Positions 8,390 through 17,495 are shown, numbered from the stretch's first letter. The stretch: 43,964 nt of DNA from an uncultured Propionibacteriaceae bacterium (GCA_936924635.1 CAKZHP010000125.1:1-43964); one strand, 5' to 3'. Notes: generated by a model not told the origin, from the sequence alone. Numbers and translations: made by a program.

Positions 8390-10096
8390 ATGAGGCCCCC
8401 CCGGGTGCGTACGCGACCCAGCACGGCGAGGATCTTCCTCGCCGCGCTGGGATGCGTGGTTTTCGCCGCCGCCGCCATCCTCGGCGCGATCGTCACCAGC
8501 GGGTGCCGCTGGTTCGTCGTCGCCACGCCGTCGATGGGCGAGACCGCCCCTGTCGGGTCGCTGGTCATCACCCGCCCCGGCACCCCGGCGGTCGGTGACG
8601 TCATCTCCTTCACCACCTCGGCCAGCCCGAAGGTCTACACCCACCGCGTCATCGAGATCACCGACGCCGGGCTGCGCACCCAGGGGGACATCAACGGCGC
8701 GGCCGACCCGTGGGTCGTGGAGCCTGGCCAGGTCATCGGCGTCGTCACGCACGCGTGGCGCGGCATGGGCTTCCTCTACCACGGGCTGCCGTGGCTGGTC
8801 CTCGGTGGCGTGGTGGTGTGGGTCGCGACCTCGATGGTCGCCCAGCGCTGGCGCAGCCACCTGCGGCTGATCGGGGCCGCGGTCGTGTTCGCCCTCACCA
8901 CGCTCTGGGTGAGGCCCTGGGTCGCGATGGACCCGATCGGGTACGCCCCCAAGGGCGACGGCGTCGACGTGGCGATGGTCTCCACCGGCCTGCTCCCCAT
9001 CCGGGTCCAGGCGCGCGGCGGCACGTACGCCGACCTGCGGCCGGGCCAGGTCGGCACCGTCTTCACCGACGCGCTCGACACCGACGGCCGGTTCCAGGTC
9101 TTCCCCCAGATCCACATGGGGTGGCTGGGCTGGGCGGTGCTGGTGCTCTTCTGCCTGCTCCCTTTCCTGTACGGCGTCCTCGTCGGCTTCCCGGCGCTGG
9201 ACGACGCCGAGCCAGACGAGGACGACGAGGAGCCGGGCAGCTCGTGGCTGCACTGGGGCGGCACCGTTGCCGTCGTGCTGCTGCTGGTCGGCCTGGTCGT
9301 GCCGGCTGCCCTGCCGCAGCAGAGCACGCAGGCTGCCTGGGCCTCCAAGATCTCGAACAGCAAGAACACGCTCGGGTCCGGCCTGTGGGCGAGCTGCGCC
9401 AAGAACTCCTCCTCCCCCAAGGCCTGGGGCGCCTGGAGCATGGGTACCACCGGCTCCACCGAGGCCGACATCACCGGCAACAACCACACCGGCCGGTACG
9501 CGACCACCACCGCGCACACCGCCGACGACTCCTGCGAGTGGGACACCACCAAGGCCGCGACCTTCAACGGCACCCAGTGCATGTTCATCGACCAGACCCA
9601 GCAGCTGGGCACCCAGACCTTCACTCTCGAGGCCTGGTTCGCGGCGTCGGCCAACAGCTCCGGCTCGGGCAAGCTGATCGGCTGGGGCACCTCCACCAAC
9701 GGCGTGAACGACCAGAAGAACGACCGGCACATCTACCTCGACCCCAACGGCAACCTGGTGTTCGGCCTCTACAACGGCAGCGCCATCCAGTACGTCGCCT
9801 CTCCCGACCGCTACGACAACGGTGCCTGGCACCACGTGGTCGCCACCCTGTCCGGCGGCACCATGACGCTCTACGTGGACGGCGTCAACGTCGCCAGCAA
9901 GGCGAGCGTGAAGGCGGAGGACTCGACCGGGGTCTGGAAGGTCGGCTGCGGCAGCCTCCAGAACTGGCGGACGGCCAGCGGCGCGACCTACAACGGGCCG
10001 AACTACTACACCGGCAGCCTGTCCTATGTCGCCATCTACACCACAGCGCTCACCCAGGCCGAGGTCACCGCTCACTACCAGGCGCGTCGGCGCTGA
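8390..10096 (+). CDS. SipW-type signal peptidase I fused to an embedded export segment and a LamG domain
   Basis: 568 residues in one frame, with an AAGGA ribosome site. Residues 15-37 are a membrane segment, followed by a signal peptidase of the S26B (SipW/ER) type: nucleophile Ser48 in TPSMGE, general-base His85 in YTHRV, and TQGDINGAADP at 97-107. Two more membrane segments follow (about 130-170), then an extracytoplasmic loop and another segment near 243-265. After an acidic linker (DEDDEEP), residues 292-316 form a further membrane segment ending in QAAWASKISNSKNTLGSG, which matches the SipW-type motif of the upstream TasA-like protein. Residues about 340-568 form a LamG/concanavalin-like domain with HIYLDPNGNLVFGLYNG and WHHVVATLSGGTMTLYVDG. 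The enzyme therefore seems to carry its own substrate. Confidence 0.85.
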   Translation: MRPPRVRTRPSTARIFLAALGCVVFAAAAILGAIVTSGCRWFVVATPSMGETAPVGSLVITRPGTPAVGDVISFTTSASPKVYTHRVIEITDAGLRTQGDINGAADPWVVEPGQVIGVVTHAWRGMGFLYHGLPWLVLGGVVVWVATSMVAQRWRSHLRLIGAAVVFALTTLWVRPWVAMDPIGYAPKGDGVDVAMVSTGLLPIRVQARGGTYADLRPGQVGTVFTDALDTDGRFQVFPQIHMGWLGWAVLVLFCLLPFLYGVLVGFPALDDAEPDEDDEEPGSSWLHWGGTVAVVLLLVGLVVPAALPQQSTQAAWASKISNSKNTLGSGLWASCAKNSSSPKAWGAWSMGTTGSTEADITGNNHTGRYATTTAHTADDSCEWDTTKAATFNGTQCMFIDQTQQLGTQTFTLEAWFAASANSSGSGKLIGWGTSTNGVNDQKNDRHIYLDPNGNLVFGLYNGSAIQYVASPDRYDNGAWHHVVATLSGGTMTLYVDGVNVASKASVKAEDSTGVWKVGCGSLQNWRTASGATYNGPNYYTGSLSYVAIYTTALTQAEVTAHYQARRR

Positions 10097-10123
10097 CCTC
10101 GGCGGCGGCGCGGCCGGCAGTGT

Positions 10124-12079
10124 TCAGGACGCCGCCCGCGCCACCTGCTGCAGGATGCCCATGGCACTGGCCGTGGCGGAGGCGGAGTCGTAGAGCATCG
10201 TGGCGTCCGAGCCGGGGATCGGCGAGATGAGCGTGTCCCCGCGGGCGTCGTCGACCGGGATGCCGACGAGGTGCACGACGTCGAGACCCCCGTCGACGCG
10301 CACCAGCCGGCCTGTGGGCGGGTCGATGGCCGGGGACGACGTGGGCCGGGTGCCGCCGGTGGTGAGCACCCGTTCGTACACCACCGCCCTCCCCTGAGCC
10401 AGCAGGTCGGCCATCAACGGGTCGCGGGTGCGCGCCGGGTCGTGCGCCCGCATCCAGGCATCGAGCAGCACGGCCGACTCCACCCGGGACCCCGCCACCG
10501 CCGGGGACCAGGCGACGAACCTGCCCCCCTCGACGGCGACGTGCACGGAAGGGCCGATCATGTGCACCAGCCCGGCTCGCATCAGCGCCAGCAGCTGACG
10601 GTTGCGGAACGCGGGCGGGCCGCTGCCGACCATGCCGCCGAACGCCATCAACGACCCGAGACCGGTGTCGTGGGAGTCGGCGTCGCTGCCGTCGAAGGCC
10701 AGCAGCCCGCTCACGAACCGCCGGCTCGCCGAGACCGACCACAGCCCGGCCTTGAGGGCCGACCGTACACCCACGCCCGCCTCGGCGAGGTCGTCGGCCA
10801 CGTACCCCGCCACGAACGCGTCGAACTCGTCCGGCGAGGCGTACGCGCCCGAGGCCGGATCGGCCAGCGCGGACAGGTCGAGGCGGTCACCCACGGCGGG
10901 CACCAGCGGAGCCAGCCGCTCGGCCAGCTCGGTGACCGGAGCCGCGCCGATCACCTCCAGCACCGGTGACAGCCCCTCGGGCAGCGCGTCGGGCCGTTGC
11001 TCGGCGAGCACCCGGTAGTAGGCGTCGTGGGCATCGCGCACGACCAGCGGCCAGACGTCCAGCTGGTAGTCGATGGGCCGCGTCACCGTGGCCCAGTCCA
11101 CCGAGCGCAGGTGACGCAGCGCCGGCGCGGGCGGCGGTCCTCCGTACGCGGACTTGGCCCGGAACGGCACCCCCCGGCGTGAGCCGGCGTGCAGCACCGG
11201 CTCCTCGCCCGACGGCTCGTACGTCAGGCCGCCCGGCTCGTCGCTCGGCACGAACCGGCCGCCCCGGCCGATGGTGAGCAGCGCCATGGAGTCGAAGAAC
11301 CCCATGCCGAGACCACGCACGATCACCGGCTCGCCTGGTCGCACTCCCGAGAGGTCCTGACGGATCGGCGACTCCGGCGTGATCCAGTCCAGCCTCGCCC
11401 CCTCCGCCCGGGCGGCGGCCACCTCCTCGCCCAGCCGCGCGTCGAGCAGGCCGGGGCCGGTGTCCAGCCAGCCGGTGGCGAGGATCACGGCGTCGGCCGC
11501 CACCGTGGACCCGTCGCCCAGACGGGTGAGGCGTCCGGCTCCGGCGTCATCGATGCCCACCACCCGGGTGGGGTGCCAGGTGACCGAGACCCAGGGCGGC
11601 AGCAGGGCGAGAGCGCGGTCGAGGAACCACACCAGGTAGGCTCCGTACAGCGCCCGGCTCGGGTGCGACTCCGGCAGCATCGCGGCCACCTCGTCTCGGA
11701 AGCCGGCGTCGCCCAGCAGCGACGGGCGCAGCGGGTGGTCGTAGGCCCACTCCCTCCCGCGGTGCACCTCGTGCAGCCCGCGGCACCACGCGTACAGGCT
11801 GGGGCCTGGCAGCACCGGGCCCGGGCCGCTGCACGACTCGTCGGTGAACAGGGTGAGGGCGCACGCGAGCGTGTTCATGCACATCTCCCGCGGCTGGTCC
11901 GTCGCCCAGACCCGCCCAGCACCCGGCTCGGCGTCGTCGACCAGGTGGAGCTCGAGGGCCGTGAGCCCGCTGTCGGGCAGCAGCGCGGCGAGCCGTTCCA
12001 CGACGATGCAGCCGCGGGGACCGAGTCCGGCCACGAGGAGGCTGGGAGATGCGGGGGTCACCAGGTGATTCGACCACAC
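10124..12079 (-). CDS. FAD/NAD(P)-binding oxidoreductase, large
   Basis: 651 residues. The dinucleotide-binding fold is at the N-terminus: LLVAGLGPRG near residue 14, a variant of GxGxxG, followed by an acidic strand end (LHLVDD). CMNTLACALTLFTD and AVILATGW (near 200) are typical of the FAD-NAD(P)-binding domain family that includes proteins related to ornithine/lysine monooxygenases and halogenase-like enzymes. The C-terminal half (about 380-650) is less conserved to my eye. Reaction and substrate are unknown. GTG 12079 is used; an alternative is the in-frame GTG 12061 (VTPASPS). It is divergent from the ABC importer operon across a 107-base AT-rich region, so shared regulation is plausible. 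Confidence 0.72.
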   Translation of the reverse strand: MWSNHLVTPASPSLLVAGLGPRGCIVVERLAALLPDSGLTALELHLVDDAEPGAGRVWATDQPREMCMNTLACALTLFTDESCSGPGPVLPGPSLYAWCRGLHEVHRGREWAYDHPLRPSLLGDAGFRDEVAAMLPESHPSRALYGAYLVWFLDRALALLPPWVSVTWHPTRVVGIDDAGAGRLTRLGDGSTVAADAVILATGWLDTGPGLLDARLGEEVAAARAEGARLDWITPESPIRQDLSGVRPGEPVIVRGLGMGFFDSMALLTIGRGGRFVPSDEPGGLTYEPSGEEPVLHAGSRRGVPFRAKSAYGGPPPAPALRHLRSVDWATVTRPIDYQLDVWPLVVRDAHDAYYRVLAEQRPDALPEGLSPVLEVIGAAPVTELAERLAPLVPAVGDRLDLSALADPASGAYASPDEFDAFVAGYVADDLAEAGVGVRSALKAGLWSVSASRRFVSGLLAFDGSDADSHDTGLGSLMAFGGMVGSGPPAFRNRQLLALMRAGLVHMIGPSVHVAVEGGRFVAWSPAVAGSRVESAVLLDAWMRAHDPARTRDPLMADLLAQGRAVVYERVLTTGGTRPTSSPAIDPPTGRLVRVDGGLDVVHLVGIPVDDARGDTLISPIPGSDATMLYDSASATASAMGILQQVARAAS

Positions 12080-12100
12080 GTCTCAAGAAAGTTCATTTTT

Positions 12101-12140
12101 CATCCAAGAGCTTCAACTTTCATCTATCCGTGCTTGGATG
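12101..12140. promoter_or_regulatory. Divergent promoter region with CATCCAAG inverted repeat
   Basis: The region between the oxidoreductase and the ABC importer is the most AT-rich short stretch of its surroundings. It contains a perfect 8-base inverted repeat, CATCCAAG (12101-12108) and CTTGGATG (12133-12140), with a 24-base spacer, and two TTTCATC copies. It fits an operator for a dimeric or looping regulator serving both directions. Confidence 0.4.
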
Positions 12141-12186
12141 GGCACACACCGCAGGTTCCCCGCCTGCCCTTGCCCCTGGAGGACAC

Positions 12187-13338
12187 ATGTCGATCAGCCG
12201 TCGCCGGTTCGCGCTCGGAGCGGGCGCTCTCGCCCTTCTCGGCGGGACCACGGCAGCCTGCTCGAGCACCTCGACCGGTGGGCCCGGGGGCGACAAGACG
12301 ATCCGGTTCGGCGTGTCGGGCCCACTGACCGGCGACCAGGCGCAGTACGGCAAGGACTGGCGTGAGGGCTTCGACCTGGCGGTCGAGCAGATCAACGCCA
12401 AGGGTGGCGTCAAGGGCGCCAAGGTCAGCTACGACTTCCAGGACTCCCAGGGCCAGGCGAACCAGGCGACCACCATCGCTCAGAAGTTCGTCGCCGACAG
12501 CGGCATCCTCGCCGTGATGGGTGACTTCTCCTCAGCGACCTCGATGGTGGCGAGCCCGCTCTACCAGCGCGGCCAGGTGCTGCAGCTGGGCATCACCAAC
12601 AGCCACCCGGACTTCACCAAGACCGGCGACTTCATCTTCTCACCCTCGATCACGCAGAACGACGAGGCCAAGACGATGGCCGACGGGGCGAAGCGGCTCG
12701 GGTCGAAGGCGGCCGTCTTCTACCTCAACACCGACTGGGGCAAGACCGCGTTCTCGATCTTCGCGGGCCAGGCCAAGACCAACGGGCTCGAGATCGTCTA
12801 CTCCAGCCCCGTCGAGGAGAAGTCGACCGACTTCAAGCCGCTGCTGCTGAAGGCCAAGGAGTCGGGGGCCGACATCGTCCAGATGATCACCTACTACGCC
12901 ACCACCGCGGTGCTGGTGCAGCAGGCGAAGCAGGTCGGGCTGACCACCCCGAAGTTCTCCTGCGTCGGCTCCAACTTCTCCCCGCAGTTCCTCGACAACG
13001 CCAAGGACGCGGCGAACGGGGTCTACCTGGAGACGGCCTTCTTCCCCGGCTCCGACATGCCGTCGACGGTCGAGTTCGTGAAGGCGTTCAAGGCGAAGTA
13101 CAGCCACGACCCGAACAACTTCAACGCGTTCGCGTACGACGGGCTGAGCCAGCTGGCCTGGGCCTACGAGCACTCCGACGGCAGCCGTACGGGCATCCGC
13201 AACGCCCTGCGCGACGCCGACTCGATCCCCTCGGTGATCTACGCCAAGCAGAAGTACAACGCCGAGCGCCGGATCGACAACCCGTCCTTCACCTGGCTGC
13301 AGGTGCAAGACGGCAAGTTCACCCTGGTCAAGGTCTGA
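12187..13338 (+). CDS. Branched-chain amino acid-type ABC transporter substrate-binding lipoprotein
   Basis: 383 residues. The N-terminus SRRRFALGAGALALLGG has a twin-arginine-like basic patch and ends in lipobox TAAC, so the protein is probably a lipid-anchored binding protein. The mature part has the LivK/periplasmic-binding-protein fold: KTIRFGVSGPLTGDQAQYGK, then INAKGGVKGAKV, FVADSGILAVMGDFSSATSM and the FNAFAYDGLSQLAWA region. Such proteins bind leucine-type amino acids, amides, urea or aromatic compounds. Start ATG 12187 follows a GGAGG site. It is the first gene of a tight operon of four importer and two enzyme genes. Confidence 0.9.
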   Translation: MSISRRRFALGAGALALLGGTTAACSSTSTGGPGGDKTIRFGVSGPLTGDQAQYGKDWREGFDLAVEQINAKGGVKGAKVSYDFQDSQGQANQATTIAQKFVADSGILAVMGDFSSATSMVASPLYQRGQVLQLGITNSHPDFTKTGDFIFSPSITQNDEAKTMADGAKRLGSKAAVFYLNTDWGKTAFSIFAGQAKTNGLEIVYSSPVEEKSTDFKPLLLKAKESGADIVQMITYYATTAVLVQQAKQVGLTTPKFSCVGSNFSPQFLDNAKDAANGVYLETAFFPGSDMPSTVEFVKAFKAKYSHDPNNFNAFAYDGLSQLAWAYEHSDGSRTGIRNALRDADSIPSVIYAKQKYNAERRIDNPSFTWLQVQDGKFTLVKV

Positions 13339-13351
13339 GGCGGGCCGCGCG

Positions 13352-15232
13352 ATGGTCGCCACGCTCATCGCCGGTCTCATCAACGGCAACTCGTACGCCC
13401 TCGTGGCGCTCGGGCTGTCGTTGGTGATCGGTGTCGCCAACGTCGTCAACTTCGCGCACGGCTCTCTGTTCGCCGTCGGTGCCATGGTCGGCTGGTTCGT
13501 GACCTCCACGCTGCACCTGCCGCTGGCGGTCGGCGCCGTGGCCGCGATGGTGGTCACCGGAGCCCTCGGCTGGGTGGTGAACCGTCTCGCCGTACGCCCC
13601 TTCGCGGGCAAGGCCCCCGTGGCCGCGGTGCTGGCGACCATCGCCATGATGATCCTGCTCGACGCCGGCACCCAGCTGGTGTTCGGTCCGCAGGTGCGCC
13701 CCATGGCGAGCGGCCTGCCCGAGGTGTCGTGGACGCTGGCCGGGCTGCAGATCCGGCTCATCGACGTCGTCATCCTGCTCACCTCGCTGGTCCTGATGGC
13801 CGGCCTGGCGGCGGTGCTGCGGTTCACGCGCCTCGGCCGGGCCGTGCGCGCCACGAGCCAGGACCGGGAGGCCGCGGCGCAGATGGGCGTGCCCGTGACG
13901 CGGGTGCAGTCGCTCGCCTTCGTGGTCGCGGCCTCGCTGGGTGGGCTCGCCGGGGTGCTGGTGGCCGCGTACTTCCAGGTGATCTCCCCCACCCAGGGCT
14001 TCCAGGTCGGTCTGGCCGCCATGGCCGCGGCCACGCTCGGTGGGCTCGGCTCGCTGCCCGGGGCAGTGCTCGGCGGGCTGCTGATGGGTGTGCTGGAGGC
14101 GTACGGAGTGTCGTTGTGGGGCGACTCGGCGCGCAGCGCCATCACCTTCGGGGTGCTGCTGCTGGTGCTCTGGCTGCGCCCGCAGGGCCTGCTGGGCAAG
14201 GCCGCGATCACCCGCGAGCCCATGACCGGCACGTTCTTCTCGACCGCGCGCCCGATCCGGCTGCGGCCGTGGCAGATCGGGCTGCTGGTGCTCGCCGCCT
14301 GCATCCCCGCCGTCCCGGGCCTGCTCGGTGTGTACGCGGTGCAGACCGGTGTACAGATCCTCGCCTTCGCGATGGCGGCGCTGTCGATGGTGCCGCTGAG
14401 CGGCCACGCCGGGCAGCTCTCGCTGGGCCAGGCCGGCGCGGTGGCCGTCGGGGCGTACGCGACCGCGCTGCTGATGAAGAACGCCGGCTGGACCTTCCTC
14501 CCGGCCGTGCTCGCGGCGGGAGTGATCGGCGCCGTCGTGCTCACGGTGCTGGCCTCGCCGAGCTGGCGGCTCAGCGGTCACTACCCCGCCATCGCCACGC
14601 TGGCCACGGGCGCGCTGATCTCCGCGGTGGCCATGGTCTGGGACCCGGTGACCGGTGGCGGCGCCGGCATCTCGATGATCCCGCAGCCCTCGATCCTGGG
14701 GGTGCAGCTGGTGAGTGTCTACCAGCTGTACGCCCTCGGGCTGGGCCTGCTGCTGGTGCTGGTCGCCCTGGTGTGGCTGTGGACCTCCTCGCACCTCGGT
14801 CACTGGTGGCGCGCCATCCGCGACGACGAGGTGGCCGCGCGGTCGGCGGGCATCGAGACCCCGCAGTACAAGTCGCTGGCGTTCGGCGTCGGCGGCTTCA
14901 TCTCCGGCGTCGCCGGTGGCTTCTGGTCGGCGCAGTGGGGCTACATCGACCCCACGATCTTCTCCCCCACCATGAGCTTCCAGATCGTCACCATCGCCGT
15001 GCTCGGCGGCATGCTGCACCCCATGGGCGCGATCGTCGGGGCCATCGTGATGGTGGGCGGGCTGGAGGTGTTCCGGTTCTCCCCCGAGGCGCGGCTGCTG
15101 ATCTACGGCGCGGTGCTGTGGCTGCTGATCCGGTTCCGGCCTCAGGGGCTGTGGACCGAGCTGCGGCTGCCTGGGCGACGTACGGAGAAGACGGCTGCGC
15201 CTGCCGCCCCCGCCGAGGAGGTGGCGGCATGA
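13352..15232 (+). CDS. Fused LivH-LivM permease of the ABC importer
   Basis: 626 residues combining two permeases that are usually separate. Residues 1-290 match LivH (NGNSYALVALGLSLVIGVANVVNFAHG at the start, then AAAQMGVPV and the GGLGSLPGA loop). Residues about 300-605 match LivM (LSLGQAGAVAVGAYATALL, AIRDDEVAARSAGI, AVLGGMLHPMGA). The linker around 285-305 contains REPMTGTFFSTARP. The two halves together would form the complete membrane channel. The last 20 residues are Ala/Pro-rich. Its stop overlaps the ATG of the ATPase gene (ATGA). Confidence 0.9.
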   Translation: MVATLIAGLINGNSYALVALGLSLVIGVANVVNFAHGSLFAVGAMVGWFVTSTLHLPLAVGAVAAMVVTGALGWVVNRLAVRPFAGKAPVAAVLATIAMMILLDAGTQLVFGPQVRPMASGLPEVSWTLAGLQIRLIDVVILLTSLVLMAGLAAVLRFTRLGRAVRATSQDREAAAQMGVPVTRVQSLAFVVAASLGGLAGVLVAAYFQVISPTQGFQVGLAAMAAATLGGLGSLPGAVLGGLLMGVLEAYGVSLWGDSARSAITFGVLLLVLWLRPQGLLGKAAITREPMTGTFFSTARPIRLRPWQIGLLVLAACIPAVPGLLGVYAVQTGVQILAFAMAALSMVPLSGHAGQLSLGQAGAVAVGAYATALLMKNAGWTFLPAVLAAGVIGAVVLTVLASPSWRLSGHYPAIATLATGALISAVAMVWDPVTGGGAGISMIPQPSILGVQLVSVYQLYALGLGLLLVLVALVWLWTSSHLGHWWRAIRDDEVAARSAGIETPQYKSLAFGVGGFISGVAGGFWSAQWGYIDPTIFSPTMSFQIVTIAVLGGMLHPMGAIVGAIVMVGGLEVFRFSPEARLLIYGAVLWLLIRFRPQGLWTELRLPGRRTEKTAAPAAPAEEVAA

Positions 15233-16185
15233 GTGTCTCCAGCGGCATCGAGACGGTGCGGGGCACAGCACGTACGGAACGGCCGCCGCTCGGCGACCCC
15301 CTACTGGTCGTCGAAGGCCTGAGCCGCTCCTTCGGGTCGCTGCGTGCGGTCGCGGCGTCCAGCTTCACCGTGCGCGAGCACGAGGTAGTCAGCGTCATCG
15401 GCCCCAACGGGTCGGGCAAGACCACCACCATCAACCTGATCGCCGGCGAGCTGCGGCCCGACGCCGGGCGCATCACGCTGGGTGGTGCCGACATCACCGG
15501 GGACACCCCCGACCGGGCGGCGCGGGCTGGTCTGCGCCGGACCTTCCAGAACGGGCGCGTGTTCGGCAACTCCACCGTCGAGGCCAACCTGCTGGTCGGG
15601 CAGGCGCCCCTGGCACGGGCCGTCACCCCGTTGCGTGCCTGGCGCAGCGTCCCCGTGCTGCGCTGGGTGCCCCTGGTCGCCGAGCTGCTGCTGGCCCTGC
15701 TGCCCCTGCCCGGGCGGCGACGCGAGGAGGCTGAGATGCAGCAGCGCGCCACCACCCAGATGGAGCGGTTCGGCGAGCGGCTGCTCCCCCGGCGCGACCA
15801 CCTCGCGTCCTCCTTGTCGTACGCCAACCGGCGCCGCACCGAGATCGCGCGCGCCCTGTCGTCGGCCCCGGCGCTGCTGCTGCTCGACGAGCCGACCGCG
15901 GGCATGAACACCGCCGAGACCCAGCAGGTGATGCACCAGCTGCTGGACCTGCGCGCCGAGGGGCAGACGATGCTGCTCGTCGAGCACAAGCTCGACCTGG
16001 TGATGACGGTGTCCGACCGGGTGATCGTCATGGACGGCGGCGAGATCATCGCCGAGGGCACGCCCGCTCAGGTGCAGGCCGACCCCCGGGTCATCGAGGC
16101 CTATCTGGGCAAGCGGCGCGGCCAGCACGTGGTCGCCGGCGGCGACGTCACCGACCTGGCCGCCGACGACACCGAGGAGGCCTGA
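15229..16185 (+). CDS. LivG-type ABC transporter ATP-binding protein
   Basis: 318 residues, with an N-terminal extension of about 22 residues before the ATPase core. Walker A GPNGSGKTT is at 58-66 and Walker B LLLLDEPTAGMN near 223-234. The signature region reads LSYANRRRTEIARAL, where LivG proteins usually have a Gly-rich LxYGQQR version; this is a variant, not a loss. A long helical insert (about 125-170, LPLPGRRREE) and a C-terminal tail of about 25 acidic residues are unusual. Start ATG 15229 overlaps the permease stop. Confidence 0.88.
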   Translation: MSVSSGIETVRGTARTERPPLGDPLLVVEGLSRSFGSLRAVAASSFTVREHEVVSVIGPNGSGKTTTINLIAGELRPDAGRITLGGADITGDTPDRAARAGLRRTFQNGRVFGNSTVEANLLVGQAPLARAVTPLRAWRSVPVLRWVPLVAELLLALLPLPGRRREEAEMQQRATTQMERFGERLLPRRDHLASSLSYANRRRTEIARALSSAPALLLLDEPTAGMNTAETQQVMHQLLDLRAEGQTMLLVEHKLDLVMTVSDRVIVMDGGEIIAEGTPAQVQADPRVIEAYLGKRRGQHVVAGGDVTDLAADDTEEA

Positions 16186-16913
16186 TGGCACCGCTGCTCG
16201 AGGTGCGGGCCGTGAACGTCTACTACGGCCAGTTCCATGCGCTGCAGGACGTGTCGTACGCGATCGATGCTGGCGAGATCGTCTGCCTGCTGGGCGGCAA
16301 CGCCTGCGGCAAGTCGACGACTATGAAGACCATCCTGCGGCTGGTCAGCCCCCGCAGCGGCGACATCGTCTTCGACGGCCGCAGCACGCTGAAGGAGACC
16401 ACCGCCGACGTGGTGCGCCGCGGCATCGCCTCCGTCCCCGAAGCGCGGCGGGTGTTCCCCGAGATGACCATCGAGGAGAACCTGCTGGTCGGCGCGTACA
16501 CCAGACGCGACGGCAGCGCGGCGGTGCGCAAGGACGTGGCGGCGCAGTACGACCTGTTCCCCCGCCTCGCCGACCGCCGTGCGCAGCTCGCGGGCACCAT
16601 GTCGGGCGGTGAGCAGCAGATGCTGGCCTTCGCGCGGGCGCTGATGTCGCGGCCGAAGCTGATCTGCATGGACGAGCCCACCATGGGGCTGGCCCCGATC
16701 ATCGTCGACCAGGTGCTCGACACCATCACCCGCATCAACGACGAGCTGGGCGTGGCAGTGTTCATGGTGGAGCAGAACGCCGAGCTCGCCCTGTCGATCG
16801 CGCACCGCGGCTACGTGCTGGTCAACGGCGTGGTCACCCTGTCAGGGCCGGCGTCTGAGCTCATCGCCGACCCGCGGATCCGTGAGGCCTACCTGGGCCA
16901 GAGAGCGAGCTGA
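16185..16913 (+). CDS. LivF-type ABC transporter ATP-binding protein
   Basis: 242 residues, the normal LivF length. Walker A GGNACGKST, signature MSGGEQQMLAFARAL and Walker B LICMDEPTMGLAP are intact, and VFMVEQNAELAL is the typical H-loop region in which LivF has Gln-Asn. It pairs with the LivG-type subunit. The ATG shares bases with the preceding stop (TGATG). Confidence 0.92.
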   Translation: MAPLLEVRAVNVYYGQFHALQDVSYAIDAGEIVCLLGGNACGKSTTMKTILRLVSPRSGDIVFDGRSTLKETTADVVRRGIASVPEARRVFPEMTIEENLLVGAYTRRDGSAAVRKDVAAQYDLFPRLADRRAQLAGTMSGGEQQMLAFARALMSRPKLICMDEPTMGLAPIIVDQVLDTITRINDELGVAVFMVEQNAELALSIAHRGYVLVNGVVTLSGPASELIADPRIREAYLGQRAS

Positions 16914-16916
16914 ACC

Positions 16917-17495
16917 ATGACCGACATCATCGACGAGCTGGCCGACATCGAGCCCGGCAGCCGTCTGGACGTCCTGCGGCAGCAGCGCCAGGAGGCGAAG
17001 ACGCAGGCGCAGGCCACGTACGACGCGCTGTTCTCCCCCGTCTCCGACGCGGCGTTCAGCCTGCCGGAGCGATGGGCGGTGGCCGCGTTCGTGGCAGGCA
17101 TCAGCGGCGTCGCCGAGGACCACTACCAGGGCGGTCTCGCCGCGGCGGCGGGCGAGCTGGCTGGCCCGGTGGCCCGCGCGGTCCAGGCCGGGTTGGCCGA
17201 GGGGCCGTACGGATCGTTCCCCGGCGAGCTCGCCAAGGAGAGCAGGGAGGGGCCGGAGCTGGCGCTCGGTGAGTCCCTGGCCGCCGAGCTGGGCGACCGG
17301 CTCACCGCCGCGCTGGAGCACGCGCACCTGCTGCTGCTCCACCCCAGGGACGCGTCGCGCCAGCGGCTGGAGGCCCTGGTCGAGGCCGGGTGGGACGCGG
17401 ACGGGATCGTCACGCTGTCCCAGCTGGTGAGCTTTCTGTCGTTCCAGCTCCGCGTGGTCGCGGGGCTTCGCGTGCTCGGGGAGGAGTCGAAGTGA
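16917..17495 (+). CDS. CMD-domain protein, Avi_7170-like
   Basis: 192 residues, helical throughout, with the pattern of a carboxymuconolactone-decarboxylase-like (AhpD fold) protein: LPERWAVAAFVAGISG and a C-terminal GWDADGIVTLSQLVSFLSFQLRV, which matches the CMD-helix ending. It has no CxxC pair, so a peroxidase cycle by the usual cysteines is not possible. From memory, this protein and the next resemble the Avi_7170/Avi_7169 family pair that occurs beside ABC importers and flavin enzymes; their reactions are not known. It starts three bases after the livF stop. Confidence 0.7.
   Translation: MTDIIDELADIEPGSRLDVLRQQRQEAKTQAQATYDALFSPVSDAAFSLPERWAVAAFVAGISGVAEDHYQGGLAAAAGELAGPVARAVQAGLAEGPYGSFPGELAKESREGPELALGESLAAELGDRLTAALEHAHLLLLHPRDASRQRLEALVEAGWDADGIVTLSQLVSFLSFQLRVVAGLRVLGEESK

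Noticed and set aside
13328..15271. 647-residue minus-strand open frame over the permease
   Set aside because: His/Gln/Arg-rich shadow of LivHM, no recognisable fold.
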